DNA of 30,480 bases, from positions 1 to 30,480 of IMG/VR virus record IMGVR_UViG_3300037321_000105; one strand, 5' to 3'. This stretch comes from a virus. The notes below the pieces were generated by a model. It saw only the letters and a program-made list of their open reading frames with translations. It searched no databases and was not told the origin of the DNA. Of the stretch, positions 15,948 to 22,829 are shown piece by piece. The position numbers were made by a program, and so were the translations under genes. Positions within the stretch are counted from its first letter, which is position 1, and every line of letters starts with the position of its first letter.

Positions 15948-15983
15948 AGTGCCCCTCAGTTAACGCTGGGGGGCACTTTTTTT
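15948..15983 (+). terminator. Strong rho-independent terminator of the late operon
   Basis: AGTGCCCCTCAG (15948-15959) pairs with CTGGGGGGCACT (15966-15977), 12 bp with a single G-T pair, loop TTAACG, then seven T residues. The best terminator in the window. It ends the late (structural and lysis) transcription and the small unit before it. Confidence 0.9.
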
Positions 15984-15999
15984 GTGCCCAAATGGGGGA

Positions 16000-16036
16000 G
16001 ATACTTGAAAAGTATCCACTGGCGATACTTTTCAAG
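16000..16036. repeat. 13-bp perfect inverted repeat with three GATACTT boxes
   Basis: CTTGAAAAGTATC (16004-16016) and GATACTTTTCAAG (16024-16036) are perfect inverse copies, 7 bases apart. The left arm is itself a palindrome (GATACTT-GAA-AAGTATC, 16000-16016), giving GATACTT three times in 37 bases. It stands between the late terminator and the regulator terminator. No T-run follows on either strand, so a binding site is more likely than a terminator. Confidence 0.6.
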
Positions 16037-16061
16037 CTTATTTCTGGAAGGGGAAAGACAA

Positions 16062-16088
16062 AACCCCCGGCTACTAGGACCGGGGGTT
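16062..16088 (-). terminator. Terminator of the minus-strand regulator gene
   Basis: AACCCCCGG (16062-16070) pairs with CCGGGGGTT (16080-16088), loop of nine. On the minus strand the hairpin is followed by TTTTGTCTTT, so it ends transcription of the regulator at 16175-16426. Confidence 0.7.
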
Positions 16089-16174
16089 CTGCCTATCAAC
16101 AGAAAGGAAAGGATGAAACGAGCAATCATGCAAGTGAGTGCCTATCTGGAATGTTAGCACAGCCCAGCCGCAGA

Positions 16175-16426
16175 TTATTTTCCTCGGAGCCATTCGTAGA
16201 TGGTGGGGCGTGCCACCCCGGCAGTTTCGGCCAGCTTTGTGATGTTCATGCCGTTAGCTTTTTCTTTGATTACAGCGAGTTTCATTTCAGCGGTGAGTTC
16301 ATCGACAGCGTTCAGGGCTGTGACTCTGGCGTAGGCCAATGCTTCTAGGCTCATGCCCTCATATGCTGAACCAAAAAAAGGATATGGGGATCGGGCCGAG
16401 GTGTCTGTTTCATCGTTGTCTATCAT
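16175..16426 (-). CDS. Helix-turn-helix regulator, convergent to the late operon
   Basis: An 83-residue protein on the minus strand, one of only two minus-strand genes. The C-terminus is a helix-turn-helix (about 60-82: MNITKLAETAGVARPTIYEW), preceded by a long helix (MSLEALAYARVTALNAVDEL). AAGGTGA stands about seven bases before its ATG. It faces the late operon and is divergent from the early genes, so it sits where a phage switch regulator would. No integrase or partner repressor is seen, so it may time early and late expression rather than lysogeny. A control site at the 16000-16036 inverted repeat is speculation. Confidence 0.78.
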   Translation of the reverse strand: MIDNDETDTSARSPYPFFGSAYEGMSLEALAYARVTALNAVDELTAEMKLAVIKEKANGMNITKLAETAGVARPTIYEWLRGK

Positions 16427-16570
16427 TGGCTATCACCTTACACCATGCGCGGGTGTGTCCTAATCGTTACTTTGTGGGGTTGCCGTGGGCGGGGCGGGTG
16501 TGCCATTGTGAGTTTTGTAAAGAACTATCCAAGTCATATCGAACAGATGTTCAAGGAAAAGGGCAAAGCA

Positions 16571-16879
16571 ATGAGTGAAACAAAAACGCCAATGGGGCAA
16601 CATGACGTTGATCGGGTAGCAGAATGGTGGAGGCAAAACAAGAGCCACTACCCTGACAATCAGCTCACCCATATTCTGAGTAATGAAAGGGTTTTGTGGG
16701 CAGTAATCAATGAGTGGGAGCGCCGCGAGGGTCTTAGCGTAGCTTTCCAAGGGAAACCAAAGCGGCCAGCGCACCGGGCAAAGAAAAAACGTGGCTGGGT
16801 AACATTCCAAGTGCTGATGTTGGCGGCAATATGGGCGGCCATTATGGCGTTATTCCTACAAGAGGCTGGCCTGCTGTGA
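16571..16879 (+). CDS. Small membrane-anchored protein opening the early region
   Basis: A 102-residue protein with a hydrophilic N-terminus (TPMGQHDVDRVAEWWRQNKS), a basic stretch (KPKRPAHRAKKKRGW) and one C-terminal membrane helix (FQVLMLAAIWAAIMALFL). ATG 16571 is chosen for AAGGAAAAGGG upstream; ATG 16547 is possible. It is the first early gene; a weak promoter candidate is TTGTAA-16-TATCGA just before it. Family unknown. Its stop overlaps the next gene as GTGA. Confidence 0.65.
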   Translation: MSETKTPMGQHDVDRVAEWWRQNKSHYPDNQLTHILSNERVLWAVINEWERREGLSVAFQGKPKRPAHRAKKKRGWVTFQVLMLAAIWAAIMALFLQEAGLL

Positions 16880-17025
16880 CAGTCACAGGTTGGGCCATGC
16901 TCACCCTGGGTGGGTTCATGGCAGTAATCCCAGGAATGTTTGGCGTGGTCAACGGGGCAACCGTGTGGGGTGTCCTGTTGGCTGTGGGTGGTGCCGGTGT
17001 ACTATTGACAAGAAAAGGGGCATAA
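16876..17025 (+). CDS. Tiny two-helix membrane protein
   Basis: A 49-residue GTG-started peptide consisting almost wholly of two hydrophobic helices (WAMLTLGGFMAVIPGMFGVV and WGVLLAVGGAGVLL) with a basic end (TRKGA). It overlaps the preceding gene as GTGA. No family recognised; small membrane proteins of this kind are frequent in actinophage early regions. Confidence 0.6.
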   Translation: MTVTGWAMLTLGGFMAVIPGMFGVVNGATVWGVLLAVGGAGVLLTRKGA

Positions 17026-17026
17026 C

Positions 17027-17314
17027 ATGGCGAGAGCTAGGGGCACGGATCCAGAAACATCACACCAGGCGGCAGAGTCAGTGGATGAAATCACGCTCAC
17101 CCAATCGTTTGTGATGCGAGTGTTGCGCCGGCCACGGGTTGATGTGGAACTGGTGAAGGCTTACCAGGCTATGAGGACAGCGCCGAGGGCGTCTGAGTCT
17201 GGGATTCGTTCGCGGCGGTCTGAGCTTGTGCGTTTGGGCTTTGTGCGGGATTCTGGGCGGCGAGTCTGTTTGGAGTCTGGGCGGATGGCAATTGTCTGGG
17301 AGAGGACACCATGA
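17027..17314 (+). CDS. Winged-helix-like DNA-binding protein
   Basis: A 95-residue basic protein. The opening TDPETSHQAAESV and the segment SGIRSRRSELVRLGFVRDSG, where a helix is followed by a beta wing, match a common actinophage early family with a winged-helix fold. Probably binds DNA, as a regulator or in replication. AAAGGGG precedes the ATG. Confidence 0.68.
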   Translation: MARARGTDPETSHQAAESVDEITLTQSFVMRVLRRPRVDVELVKAYQAMRTAPRASESGIRSRRSELVRLGFVRDSGRRVCLESGRMAIVWERTP

Positions 17315-17493
17315 CCGCCGGCAAGTGGGTTATCACGATGGAGCTGAACCCCAGGGGCGAAGTTAACTACGACTTGACCCACGTTGTAGGTTTTGCCCAA
17401 ACCTTGGTGAACCAAGGCTCTGGCACTTTTGGTGACGTTGCCTATGAGTGTGAAAAAGTAATCACAGGGTTCAAGGGATGGGAGCATATCTAA
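17311..17493 (+). CDS. Small early protein of unknown function
   Basis: A 60-residue protein (MTAGKWVITMELNPRGEVNY opening) overlapping both neighbours: ATGA with the gene before and TAATG with the exonuclease after. No motif. Its place directly before the exonuclease/annealase pair suggests it is co-expressed with them. Confidence 0.6.
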   Translation: MTAGKWVITMELNPRGEVNYDLTHVVGFAQTLVNQGSGTFGDVAYECEKVITGFKGWEHI

Positions 17494-18089
17494 TGTTGAG
17501 CGCAGACCAATTTGTGGCGTCAAAAGCACTAGGAGAAGTTGAGTGGTTGGCGGCCCGGCGTACTGGGGTCACGGCCACACAGGTGGCTAAGGCGGCAACC
17601 CCTTCAGGCAGGAAGGAAGTGGTCGAAAAGTATTTTGAGGCATTTTCCACTTTTGATAACCCGGCCATGGAGTTTGGGCGGGACCAGGAACCAGCACTTT
17701 CAATGTGGGTCAAAGAACACCACGGCGGGATTATGCCCAATGACTGGCTCATTCGCCATTATGGGGACAGTCTGGCATTGGCTACCCCAGACGGAATCAG
17801 CCTCTCGCACAACCGCATTTCTGAAGTCAAAACCACCGGCAAAGATTGGGGTTCTGTTGACAAAATCCCGATTGCGTACAAGCGGCAAGTTCAATGGCAA
17901 CTCTATGTGACCGGCGCGGATGAATGTGTGTTCGCGTGGATGCTGAGAGCTGAGGTTGATGGGCGGATGGTGCCCGGCTGGTTTGAACCAAAATCAGACA
18001 TTATTGGCAGGGATGAAGTGATGATTACTGATCTGAAGCTGGCGGCAACCATGCTGTGGGCTGAAATACAAGCACAGGGGGAAAACTAA
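17493..18089 (+). CDS. YqaJ-type (lambda Exo-like) exonuclease
   Basis: A 198-residue nuclease. It carries the D-ExK core of the PD-(D/E)XK fold: D100 in ATPDG and E111-V-K113 in SEVKT. Other family phrases are RRTGVTATQVAK, AMEFGRDQEP and YKRQVQWQLYVTG. It degrades one strand of double-stranded ends to give 3' tails for the annealase coded next, forming a two-gene recombination pair. I use ATG 17493, with GGGAG seven bases upstream, rather than ATG 17478 inside the previous gene. Confidence 0.88.
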   Translation: MLSADQFVASKALGEVEWLAARRTGVTATQVAKAATPSGRKEVVEKYFEAFSTFDNPAMEFGRDQEPALSMWVKEHHGGIMPNDWLIRHYGDSLALATPDGISLSHNRISEVKTTGKDWGSVDKIPIAYKRQVQWQLYVTGADECVFAWMLRAEVDGRMVPGWFEPKSDIIGRDEVMITDLKLAATMLWAEIQAQGEN

Positions 18090-18736
18090 TGGCTACGAGC
18101 GCAGAAATTGTGACCGCAGTAATGACCGCGGTGAGAGCTGTGGGCAAGGATGGGGTCAACAAACACCAGAATTTCAATTTTCGTGGCATTGATGCTGTGG
18201 TGAACGCTGTAGGCCCGGCGTTGAGAAGTGCTGGCGGGTTCATTGTGCCCACCGTTTTGGGTTGTGAATACTCTCAGGGCCGTTCAACGGCTGGCGGGGT
18301 TCTCAACACAGTCCACCTTGAGGTCATGTTCTCAATTTATGGGAGCGAGGGGGAGCCAATCAGTGGGACTGTGAGGGCTGAAGCGTTTGATTCTGGCGAT
18401 AAGGCCACGGCCAAGTGCATGAGTGTGGCGTTCAGAACTTTCATGTTGCAAGTGTTTTGTCTGCCAACAAGTGAACCTGATCCTGACGCTGACACCTACA
18501 AATCGGGGGATGCTAACCAGGTAGCGGCAGGCACCCCGGTTGTGGCAGAAATTCCGGCAGGGTTCATTGAATCCCTGGAAGCTTGTGTGTATGTGGAGGA
18601 CATGATGCCGATGTGGGCTACCGCTATGAAGGGCGGTTTCTCGGAGGCGGTCCAGGGCCATTTTGCGGCCAGAAAAAAGCGGTTTGTTGATGAAGAATTG
18701 CCTATCCCTGAGAGTGTGCCTGTTGTTGAGCCGTGA
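18089..18736 (+). CDS. ERF-family single-strand annealing recombinase
   Basis: A 215-residue ERF protein. The signature YxFRGID-type motif appears as HQNFNFRGIDAVVNA (about 27-41), and the second conserved block is SGDKATAKCMSVAFRTFMLQ (about 108-127). It anneals complementary single strands made by the neighbouring exonuclease. The C-terminal 70 residues are variable and acidic and may bind SSB or exonuclease. The ATG overlaps the exonuclease stop as TAATG. Confidence 0.9.
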   Translation: MATSAEIVTAVMTAVRAVGKDGVNKHQNFNFRGIDAVVNAVGPALRSAGGFIVPTVLGCEYSQGRSTAGGVLNTVHLEVMFSIYGSEGEPISGTVRAEAFDSGDKATAKCMSVAFRTFMLQVFCLPTSEPDPDADTYKSGDANQVAAGTPVVAEIPAGFIESLEACVYVEDMMPMWATAMKGGFSEAVQGHFAARKKRFVDEELPIPESVPVVEP

Positions 18737-18857
18737 TAGGCGGGTGTTGGCGTTGGTGAGTCATTATCACGCGGTTTTGGTGATGGGGATGCGTGGGGAA
18801 CCTTGGCGGTTGTTCGCTAACGATATGACCATGTTGTTCCAGAGAGGTGGGGAGTGA
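18726..18857 (+). CDS. Small early protein, start uncertain
   Basis: A 43-residue reading (LSRDRRVLALVSHYHAVLVM then GMRGEPWRLFANDMTML) filling the gap between ERF and the next gene. I take TTG 18726; GTG 18744 is also possible. The 3' end overlaps the next ATG as TGATG. It is coding-like in composition but matches no family I know. Confidence 0.45.
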   Translation: MSRDRRVLALVSHYHAVLVMGMRGEPWRLFANDMTMLFQRGGE

Positions 18858-19198
18858 TGGCGGCTAAAGAGTTTGTGAGTAACGTTTTTACGGGAATCCA
18901 CTGGACTGACCGGCAGAACGGTGCGGCAGGTCAAACAAAAAGAGAAGGGGAAAATGGGATGGGCAATCGTGAGGCACAGTTGAATGAGGCTGAAGCGTTG
19001 CTAATTCAGTCAGTGGATCCGCTGGTGGTGCCACCTACGGGGAATAATGATTGGGCCGCGCTGGTGTTGCGTGGGTTGATGGCTCAGGGCTGGCGTTGCC
19101 CCTCGGATGCGTTCGCGGTCAAGTTCCAGGTGTTTGAGCAGGGCCGTGGTGCTGGTGCTAAAGGGGTGAACCCGTATCGGGGGTGGGTTGATGACTGA
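18857..19198 (+). CDS. Early protein of unknown function
   Basis: A 113-residue protein; the N-terminal 33 residues look unstructured, and a second start at ATGGGCAATCG (about 18960) preceded by GAAGGGGAAAA would give a compact 80-residue form (MGNREAQLNEAEALLIQS). It contains a WRCPSDAF segment and no clear motif. The exact start cannot be decided from the sequence. Confidence 0.55.
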   Translation: MAAKEFVSNVFTGIHWTDRQNGAAGQTKREGENGMGNREAQLNEAEALLIQSVDPLVVPPTGNNDWAALVLRGLMAQGWRCPSDAFAVKFQVFEQGRGAGAKGVNPYRGWVDD

Positions 19199-19382
19199 CC
19201 AAAATCACATAAAAATACTAAGCAATGAGGATGTGCGCATGAGTTACGCCGTGGGAGGCGGTGCGGTGAGGGTTGCTGAGTTCAATCGGTGGCTTAAGTC
19301 TGTCCAGGAGGAAGCCTACAAAGCGGGCGCGGAAGATGCTCTGGAAGAAGCGGACATGAATATGAGAATGGTGGGTTACTGA
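19191..19382 (+). CDS. Small helical early protein
   Basis: A 63-residue acidic protein with a helical C-terminal half (RWLKSVQEEAYKAGAEDALE). ATG 19191, within an 8-base overlap of the previous gene, preceded by GGGGGTGGG. The start ATGACTGACC is repeated at the next gene. No family recognised. Confidence 0.58.
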   Translation: MTDQNHIKILSNEDVRMSYAVGGGAVRVAEFNRWLKSVQEEAYKAGAEDALEEADMNMRMVGY

Positions 19383-19732
19383 TGACTGACCAGGTGAGCG
19401 AGCTGACCCCTCTTTCCATAATGAAAACATTGTCCAAAATTTCTAAAGAAATTGATGCCCAGACTACTGAGATTGCGCGGTGTGATGTGGCGGCGGTGAA
19501 GGCGCGGGTGGCGTATAAGAAAGCTTATGCACGCGAGTTTTTGACGTGTGCGGGGTCGATGGATATTCGGCGGTATACGGCTGAGCTTGAAACGGCGGAT
19601 GCTCACTTAGCCTCAGAAATTTCGGATCAGGAATTGCGGGCGGCGGTGGGTGCTATCAAGGCTTTGCGCGATCGGCTCGAAGTAGGGCGCTCGCTGGGAC
19701 CTCTCATTAGGCTTGAGTGGACAAACGCATGA
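19382..19732 (+). CDS. Coiled-coil early protein near the recombination genes
   Basis: A 116-residue protein with a long helical and coiled-coil pattern (VKARVAYKKAYAREFLTCAG, then ISDQELRAAVGAIKALRDRL) and a VGRSLGPLIRLEW end. Proteins with this layout recur next to ERF/RecT genes in actinophages; function unknown to me. TGATG overlap with the preceding gene. Confidence 0.6.
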   Translation: MTDQVSELTPLSIMKTLSKISKEIDAQTTEIARCDVAAVKARVAYKKAYAREFLTCAGSMDIRRYTAELETADAHLASEISDQELRAAVGAIKALRDRLEVGRSLGPLIRLEWTNA

Positions 19733-19866
19733 CTGAGAGTGAAAAAGATTTTGATTGCTGTGCTGAGAATGGTTGTGGTGGGGAGGCTGACCCGGATCAG
19801 ATGATTGCTGATTTTAGGGCAGTTTTTGATAGGGCTGAGCGCAAAGCAAAGGAAGGCCAGGCATGA
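19729..19866 (+). CDS. 45-residue acidic peptide with a cysteine cluster
   Basis: Starts ATGACTGAGAG, overlapping the previous stop, and ends ATGA into the resolvase gene. The N-terminal part has CC and a further C in an acidic stretch (DFDCCAENGCGGEADPD), the rest an amphipathic basic helix (FRAVFDRAERKAKEG). The exact joins at both ends make it a credible gene although it is very short. Confidence 0.6.
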   Translation: MTESEKDFDCCAENGCGGEADPDQMIADFRAVFDRAERKAKEGQA

Positions 19867-20192
19867 ATGGGGCTACCGCGCGGCGTAAAGGCAACCAGGC
19901 AGAGGTAGAAGTATGCAAGGCGCTACAACGTGCCGGCTGGGATGCTGTGACCTCTAGGGCGGCCCGTGGAGGCTTTCAGGCAGGCGAGGACATTGTGACC
20001 AACTTCCCTGCCGCTATCGAGGTCAAAAATCATGCCAGAATGGATTTGGCTGGCTGGTGGGGACAAGCTGTGGAGCAAGCTGTGGACAAACCCCCAGTTG
20101 TTGTGCATAAACGTGTGGGTAAGTCTGAGCCTGAGCAGTGGTGGGTGACGATGGATCTGGCAACATTGTTGCGGCTGGTGGGCGAAAAGTGA
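19863..20192 (+). CDS. Hjc-like Holliday junction resolvase
   Basis: A 109-residue nuclease with the archaeal-Hjc-like PD-(D/E)XK layout: E14 in GNQAEVEV, D43 in GEDIV, and E53-V-K55, followed by a helix (WWGQAVEQA) that closes the site. The GTS/RAARGG loop before D43 is typical. It would resolve branched DNA produced by replication and by the ERF pair before packaging. ATGA overlap with the previous gene. Confidence 0.82.
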   Translation: MNGATARRKGNQAEVEVCKALQRAGWDAVTSRAARGGFQAGEDIVTNFPAAIEVKNHARMDLAGWWGQAVEQAVDKPPVVVHKRVGKSEPEQWWVTMDLATLLRLVGEK

Positions 20193-20377
20193 GTGTGGCG
20201 CAGGAGGGTTACGACATTGCGGCAACTAATTTTTCCGAGGCCAATCAAAGGTACTGTGCTACTGGGCAGACTGATGATGGCAAAGTTTTGGTGCGGGCGG
20301 CCATGAGGGAGTTGGAGGCGGCAGAAACCGCTTTGGCTTTTGCTTTGAAATCGGTCAACCGTGTGGGTAAGCCGTGA
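20189..20377 (+). CDS. Small helical protein after the resolvase
   Basis: A 62-residue protein, mostly two helices (ANQRYCATG, then VLVRAAMRELEAAETALAFA). I use GTG 20189, which overlaps the resolvase stop as GTGA; upstream codons in frame lie inside the resolvase. Unknown function. Confidence 0.6.
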   Translation: MSVAQEGYDIAATNFSEANQRYCATGQTDDGKVLVRAAMRELEAAETALAFALKSVNRVGKP

Positions 20378-20787
20378 GTTTGGGGAAACAGTCACGCAAA
20401 CAGGTGGAGCAGGCCCGCGCTGGCGTGTATGAGCGTGACGGCGGGGTATGTATCTCTAAAGGTGTCCAGAGCGCCTGTGGCGGTCCTGTGACGTTACAGC
20501 ACCGGGTCAGCCGCGGAATGGGGGGAAGCGCACTCTATGACAAAAATCCGGCGTACCTGTTGACAATGTGCAATGACCACAACGGTTTGGAAACGTCTAA
20601 CGCGGATTATCACCGTCTGTGCCAAGATTTGGGGTGGTCTGTGCCTCGCTGGGTGGTGGAGCGCCGTTCAATCAGTGAAATTCCGGTCTGGTATTGGGAT
20701 GGTTGGTTCTACCTGACCGGCTTTGATAGAGTGCCGACAACGGAGGGTTTGGCGAGGGGGAGGATGGATGAAATTTATGGGCCTTGA
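20374..20787 (+). CDS. HNH-type nuclease
   Basis: A 137-residue protein. A basic N-terminal helix (RKQVEQARAGVYERDGG) leads to an HNH-like core: a C-x(n)-C pair (GGVCISKGVQSACGGP), LQHRVSRGMGGS as the HN part, and CNDHNGLETSNADYH. The usual DH is QH, so the active site may be altered. It follows the resolvase and lies in the replication block rather than near the terminase. GTG overlaps the previous stop as GTGA. Homing activity is possible but no insertion scar is seen. Confidence 0.75.
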   Translation: MSLGKQSRKQVEQARAGVYERDGGVCISKGVQSACGGPVTLQHRVSRGMGGSALYDKNPAYLLTMCNDHNGLETSNADYHRLCQDLGWSVPRWVVERRSISEIPVWYWDGWFYLTGFDRVPTTEGLARGRMDEIYGP

Positions 20788-20822
20788 GAGGGTGATGGTG
20801 GCCGGTGAGGTGGTAAGATGAA

Positions 20823-20881
20823 AGCAGGGCCAGAGCGATGAAACTCTGACCCTGCTATAAACCCGATGACACGACCATCGG
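20823..20881 (+). promoter_or_regulatory. Hairpins overlapping an extended -10 promoter
   Basis: AGCAGGGcCAGAG (20823-20835) pairs with CTCTGaCCCTGCT (20844-20856), 12 of 13 pairs, loop CGATGAAA. The 3' arm runs into TGCTATAAA (20853-20861), an extended -10 sequence. A second hairpin, CCGATG/CATCGG, lies at 20863-20881. In this 135-base gap no gene is supported; a 7-residue ORF (ATG 20818) is too short to call. The layout fits a promoter with operator for the following two genes. Confidence 0.45.
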
Positions 20882-20922
20882 CAGTCCAATGATACCAGGA
20901 CAGCCGGTAGAAAAGGACAAAC

Positions 20923-21357
20923 ATGAAAGTTTACGACTACGAAAGTTCTGAGCGCCACTGTAGAGAAGGCGTTGCAATCGAGAGAGAGCCTGGCCAATTC
21001 TTTGACACCTTTTGGGCTTCAGGTCAAGACGCTCACCGGCTAACAGCCGATGAGGCGGCAACGGCAGTTCTGTCATTCGATACGGATGATTTTGATGAGC
21101 TTGACAAATACGGCAGGGCGGCAAGACCTTCGGAATGGGAACAGTACGCCCCAAAAGATCGTGCGCTGATTACGTCTCAGCATCGTCTCCAAGTTCGGTA
21201 CTTCGTTAGGCGTGGTGCGGTTCCTGATTTGGGGACTCAAATTGAGAATGCCACTCATAACGTGTTTGATGCGGAGGCTGATTTGCGTAGCGCCAAGCGG
21301 GGGTTGGAATCTGCAAAAAAGATTCTTGCAGATTTAAGAGAATTGAGTTCTAAATGA
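20923..21357 (+). CDS. Early protein with coiled-coil C-terminus
   Basis: A 144-residue acidic protein. The N-terminal part is a mixed fold without motif; residues about 105-140 form a coiled-coil (AEADLRSAKRGLESAKKILA). AAAGGA lies before the ATG, which follows the promoter/hairpin region. Its stop overlaps the replication-initiator gene as ATGA, so the two are co-expressed. Unknown function. Confidence 0.6.
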   Translation: MKVYDYESSERHCREGVAIEREPGQFFDTFWASGQDAHRLTADEAATAVLSFDTDDFDELDKYGRAARPSEWEQYAPKDRALITSQHRLQVRYFVRRGAVPDLGTQIENATHNVFDAEADLRSAKRGLESAKKILADLRELSSK

Positions 21358-22124
21358 GCGACCAGTTAGCCAGCGACAACAAGTGGGCGCAAATACCTGA
21401 GTGGGTAATCAACCTCGATATATCACATACGGCGTTCAGATTGTACGCGGTGCTTGCTAGGTATGCCGACAATGTGACTGGTGAGGCTTTCCCTGCTAGG
21501 GATACCCTGGCGGATCGTTTGAGTTGTTCGGTGAAAACTATTGATCGTGCAGTTCTAGATTTGGTTGAGCATGGGGCGGTTGAGAAGGTGAACCGTGGGA
21601 GGTATCAGTCTGCTACTTATACGGTCATTACTGCTATGCCGCAGGTGTCATCGGTGTCCGGCGATGAGTCAAAAGTGTCTAGCGAGTGGACAAATTTGTC
21701 TGAACGAGAGGACAAAAATGACTACATAACTAGAACCACTGAACTAGAACCACTTAACATAAACAGTGACTTTGAAACATTTTGGCAGGCATACCCCAAA
21801 AAGGCTGACAAGAGGGTGGCAGAACAGGCGTTTTTCAAAGCTCTCAAGAGGACAAACCTTGACAAGCTCATGGCAGGGGTGTTGCAATACTCGCTGGATC
21901 CGGCCCGCAAACCTGAGTTTACCAAGAATCCTGCAACGTGGCTGAATGCGGATGCGTGGGCGAACGCGCCCCTGGTGGCTCCTGAGCCGTTGAATGATTG
22001 GGGCAAACCTTTTGGGAAGCCGGCTGAGTCCCCTGGGCAGAGGGAGTGGGTGAGGGCTAGTCATGACCGTGGTGAGCATTGGGAGTGCCGGCCTGGTGAG
22101 TTTGATTGCTCTGAGGGTGTATAG
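21354..22124 (+). CDS. Replication-initiator-like winged-helix protein
   Basis: A 256-residue protein. Residues about 20-90 form a winged helix (HTH_36-like: FRLYAVLARYADNVTGEAFP, then LADRLSCSVKTIDRAVLDL). Residues about 140-200 hold FWQAYPKKADKRVAEQAFFK and FTKNPATWLNADAW, the C-terminal motif common in DnaD-like or O-like phage replication proteins. Such proteins bind the origin and recruit host helicase. No helicase or loader is encoded nearby, consistent with that. The origin itself I could not place; the 20808-20922 hairpin region is a candidate. Confidence 0.78.
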   Translation: MSDQLASDNKWAQIPEWVINLDISHTAFRLYAVLARYADNVTGEAFPARDTLADRLSCSVKTIDRAVLDLVEHGAVEKVNRGRYQSATYTVITAMPQVSSVSGDESKVSSEWTNLSEREDKNDYITRTTELEPLNINSDFETFWQAYPKKADKRVAEQAFFKALKRTNLDKLMAGVLQYSLDPARKPEFTKNPATWLNADAWANAPLVAPEPLNDWGKPFGKPAESPGQREWVRASHDRGEHWECRPGEFDCSEGV

Positions 22125-22157
22125 TGGGCAACACATTATCTAGGAAAGGAAAGTGTG

Positions 22158-22340
22158 ATGGAAGATAACAAACTGTTGGAAGATGCCAAAGACGCGGTGT
22201 TGCGAGAAGGCTTGAGAGCTATTTATGCGTGGGAAGCCGCCAAGCAGAGTGGGTACACGGGTGACTTGGTTCACGCCGCGGATCGTGCAGACGAAAACGT
22301 GCGATTGGCGTGGAAACACTTCGCATTGGTGGCAAGATGA
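22158..22340 (+). CDS. Small helical protein
   Basis: A 60-residue protein (LLEDAKDAVLREGLRAIYAW, then ADENVRLAWKHFALV) that looks all-helical. ATG 22158 is preferred to GTG 22155; AAGGA stands about seven bases before it. The 33-base gap before it is one of the few in this stretch. Unknown function; ends ATGA into the next gene. Confidence 0.58.
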   Translation: MEDNKLLEDAKDAVLREGLRAIYAWEAAKQSGYTGDLVHAADRADENVRLAWKHFALVAR

Positions 22341-22513
22341 GAAACCCAAACCTGGCTATTTCGCTCAGTCTGATTGTGTTAGCCGCGGGAGCTTTTCTCG
22401 CTGTGGAGGTATTTCACCCAGCACATTCTCCCAATGGGTGGATGGTTGCAGGGATTATTTTTGGCGCTTATGGGCTTATGGTGTTTGTTTTTGAGGCTTT
22501 TTCCCATGAGTAG
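22337..22513 (+). CDS. Small two-helix membrane protein
   Basis: A 58-residue protein with two membrane segments (LAISLSLIVLAAGAFLAVEV and WMVAGIIFGAYGLMVFVF) and a short basic N-terminus. ATGA overlap with the previous gene; the ATG at 22310 lies inside that gene and is not used. Unknown role. Confidence 0.6.
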   Translation: MRNPNLAISLSLIVLAAGAFLAVEVFHPAHSPNGWMVAGIIFGAYGLMVFVFEAFSHE

Positions 22514-22829
22514 CGAGGGCGGAGGGCTGATTGCTTTGAAAGAAATTACGCCAGAAAAACTTGAGCAAAAGGCTAAAGAACGGGAAGCTGGCCGGCTGGC
22601 AAGACTGAACAGGCTCAGCGCAGAGCGTTTGGGGCAAGAGCGTGTTGAGGCTGAAGCTGATTTGCGTAACGTGAACACTCGGTGCCAGTTGCGTGCTATG
22701 GAGTTGCGGTGGGCGCGGGGGATGGGTGTGGCAGAGATTGGTGAGTGGTTGAGGGTGTCTGAGGGGACTGTTTTGGGTTGGCTTGAGGCACCTGTTGAGG
22801 TTGAGCTAACACCGGGGTTCAGAAAATGA
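22506..22829 (+). CDS. Helix-turn-helix protein
   Basis: A 107-residue, highly charged protein. Residues about 15-60 form a long helix (EKLEQKAKEREAGRLARLNR), and about 75-100 a helix-turn-helix (WARGMGVAEIGEWLRVSEGT). Probably a DNA-binding accessory or regulator. ATG 22506 overlaps the preceding stop by 8 bases. ATGA into the next gene. Confidence 0.65.
   Translation: MSSEGGGLIALKEITPEKLEQKAKEREAGRLARLNRLSAERLGQERVEAEADLRNVNTRCQLRAMELRWARGMGVAEIGEWLRVSEGTVLGWLEAPVEVELTPGFRK

Noticed and set aside
16113-16157. 14-residue ORF after AGAAAGGAAAGG
   Set aside because: Good ribosome-site look but too short, no partner and in a terminator region; not called.
20374-20787. Homing insertion of the second HNH-like gene
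   Set aside because: Stop/start overlap is normal and there is no duplicated start or compositional break, unlike the gene at 7382.
20818-20841. Seven-codon leader ORF MKAGPER before the hairpin at 20823
   Set aside because: Could be an attenuator peptide, but no repeated codons or alternative hairpins are evident.
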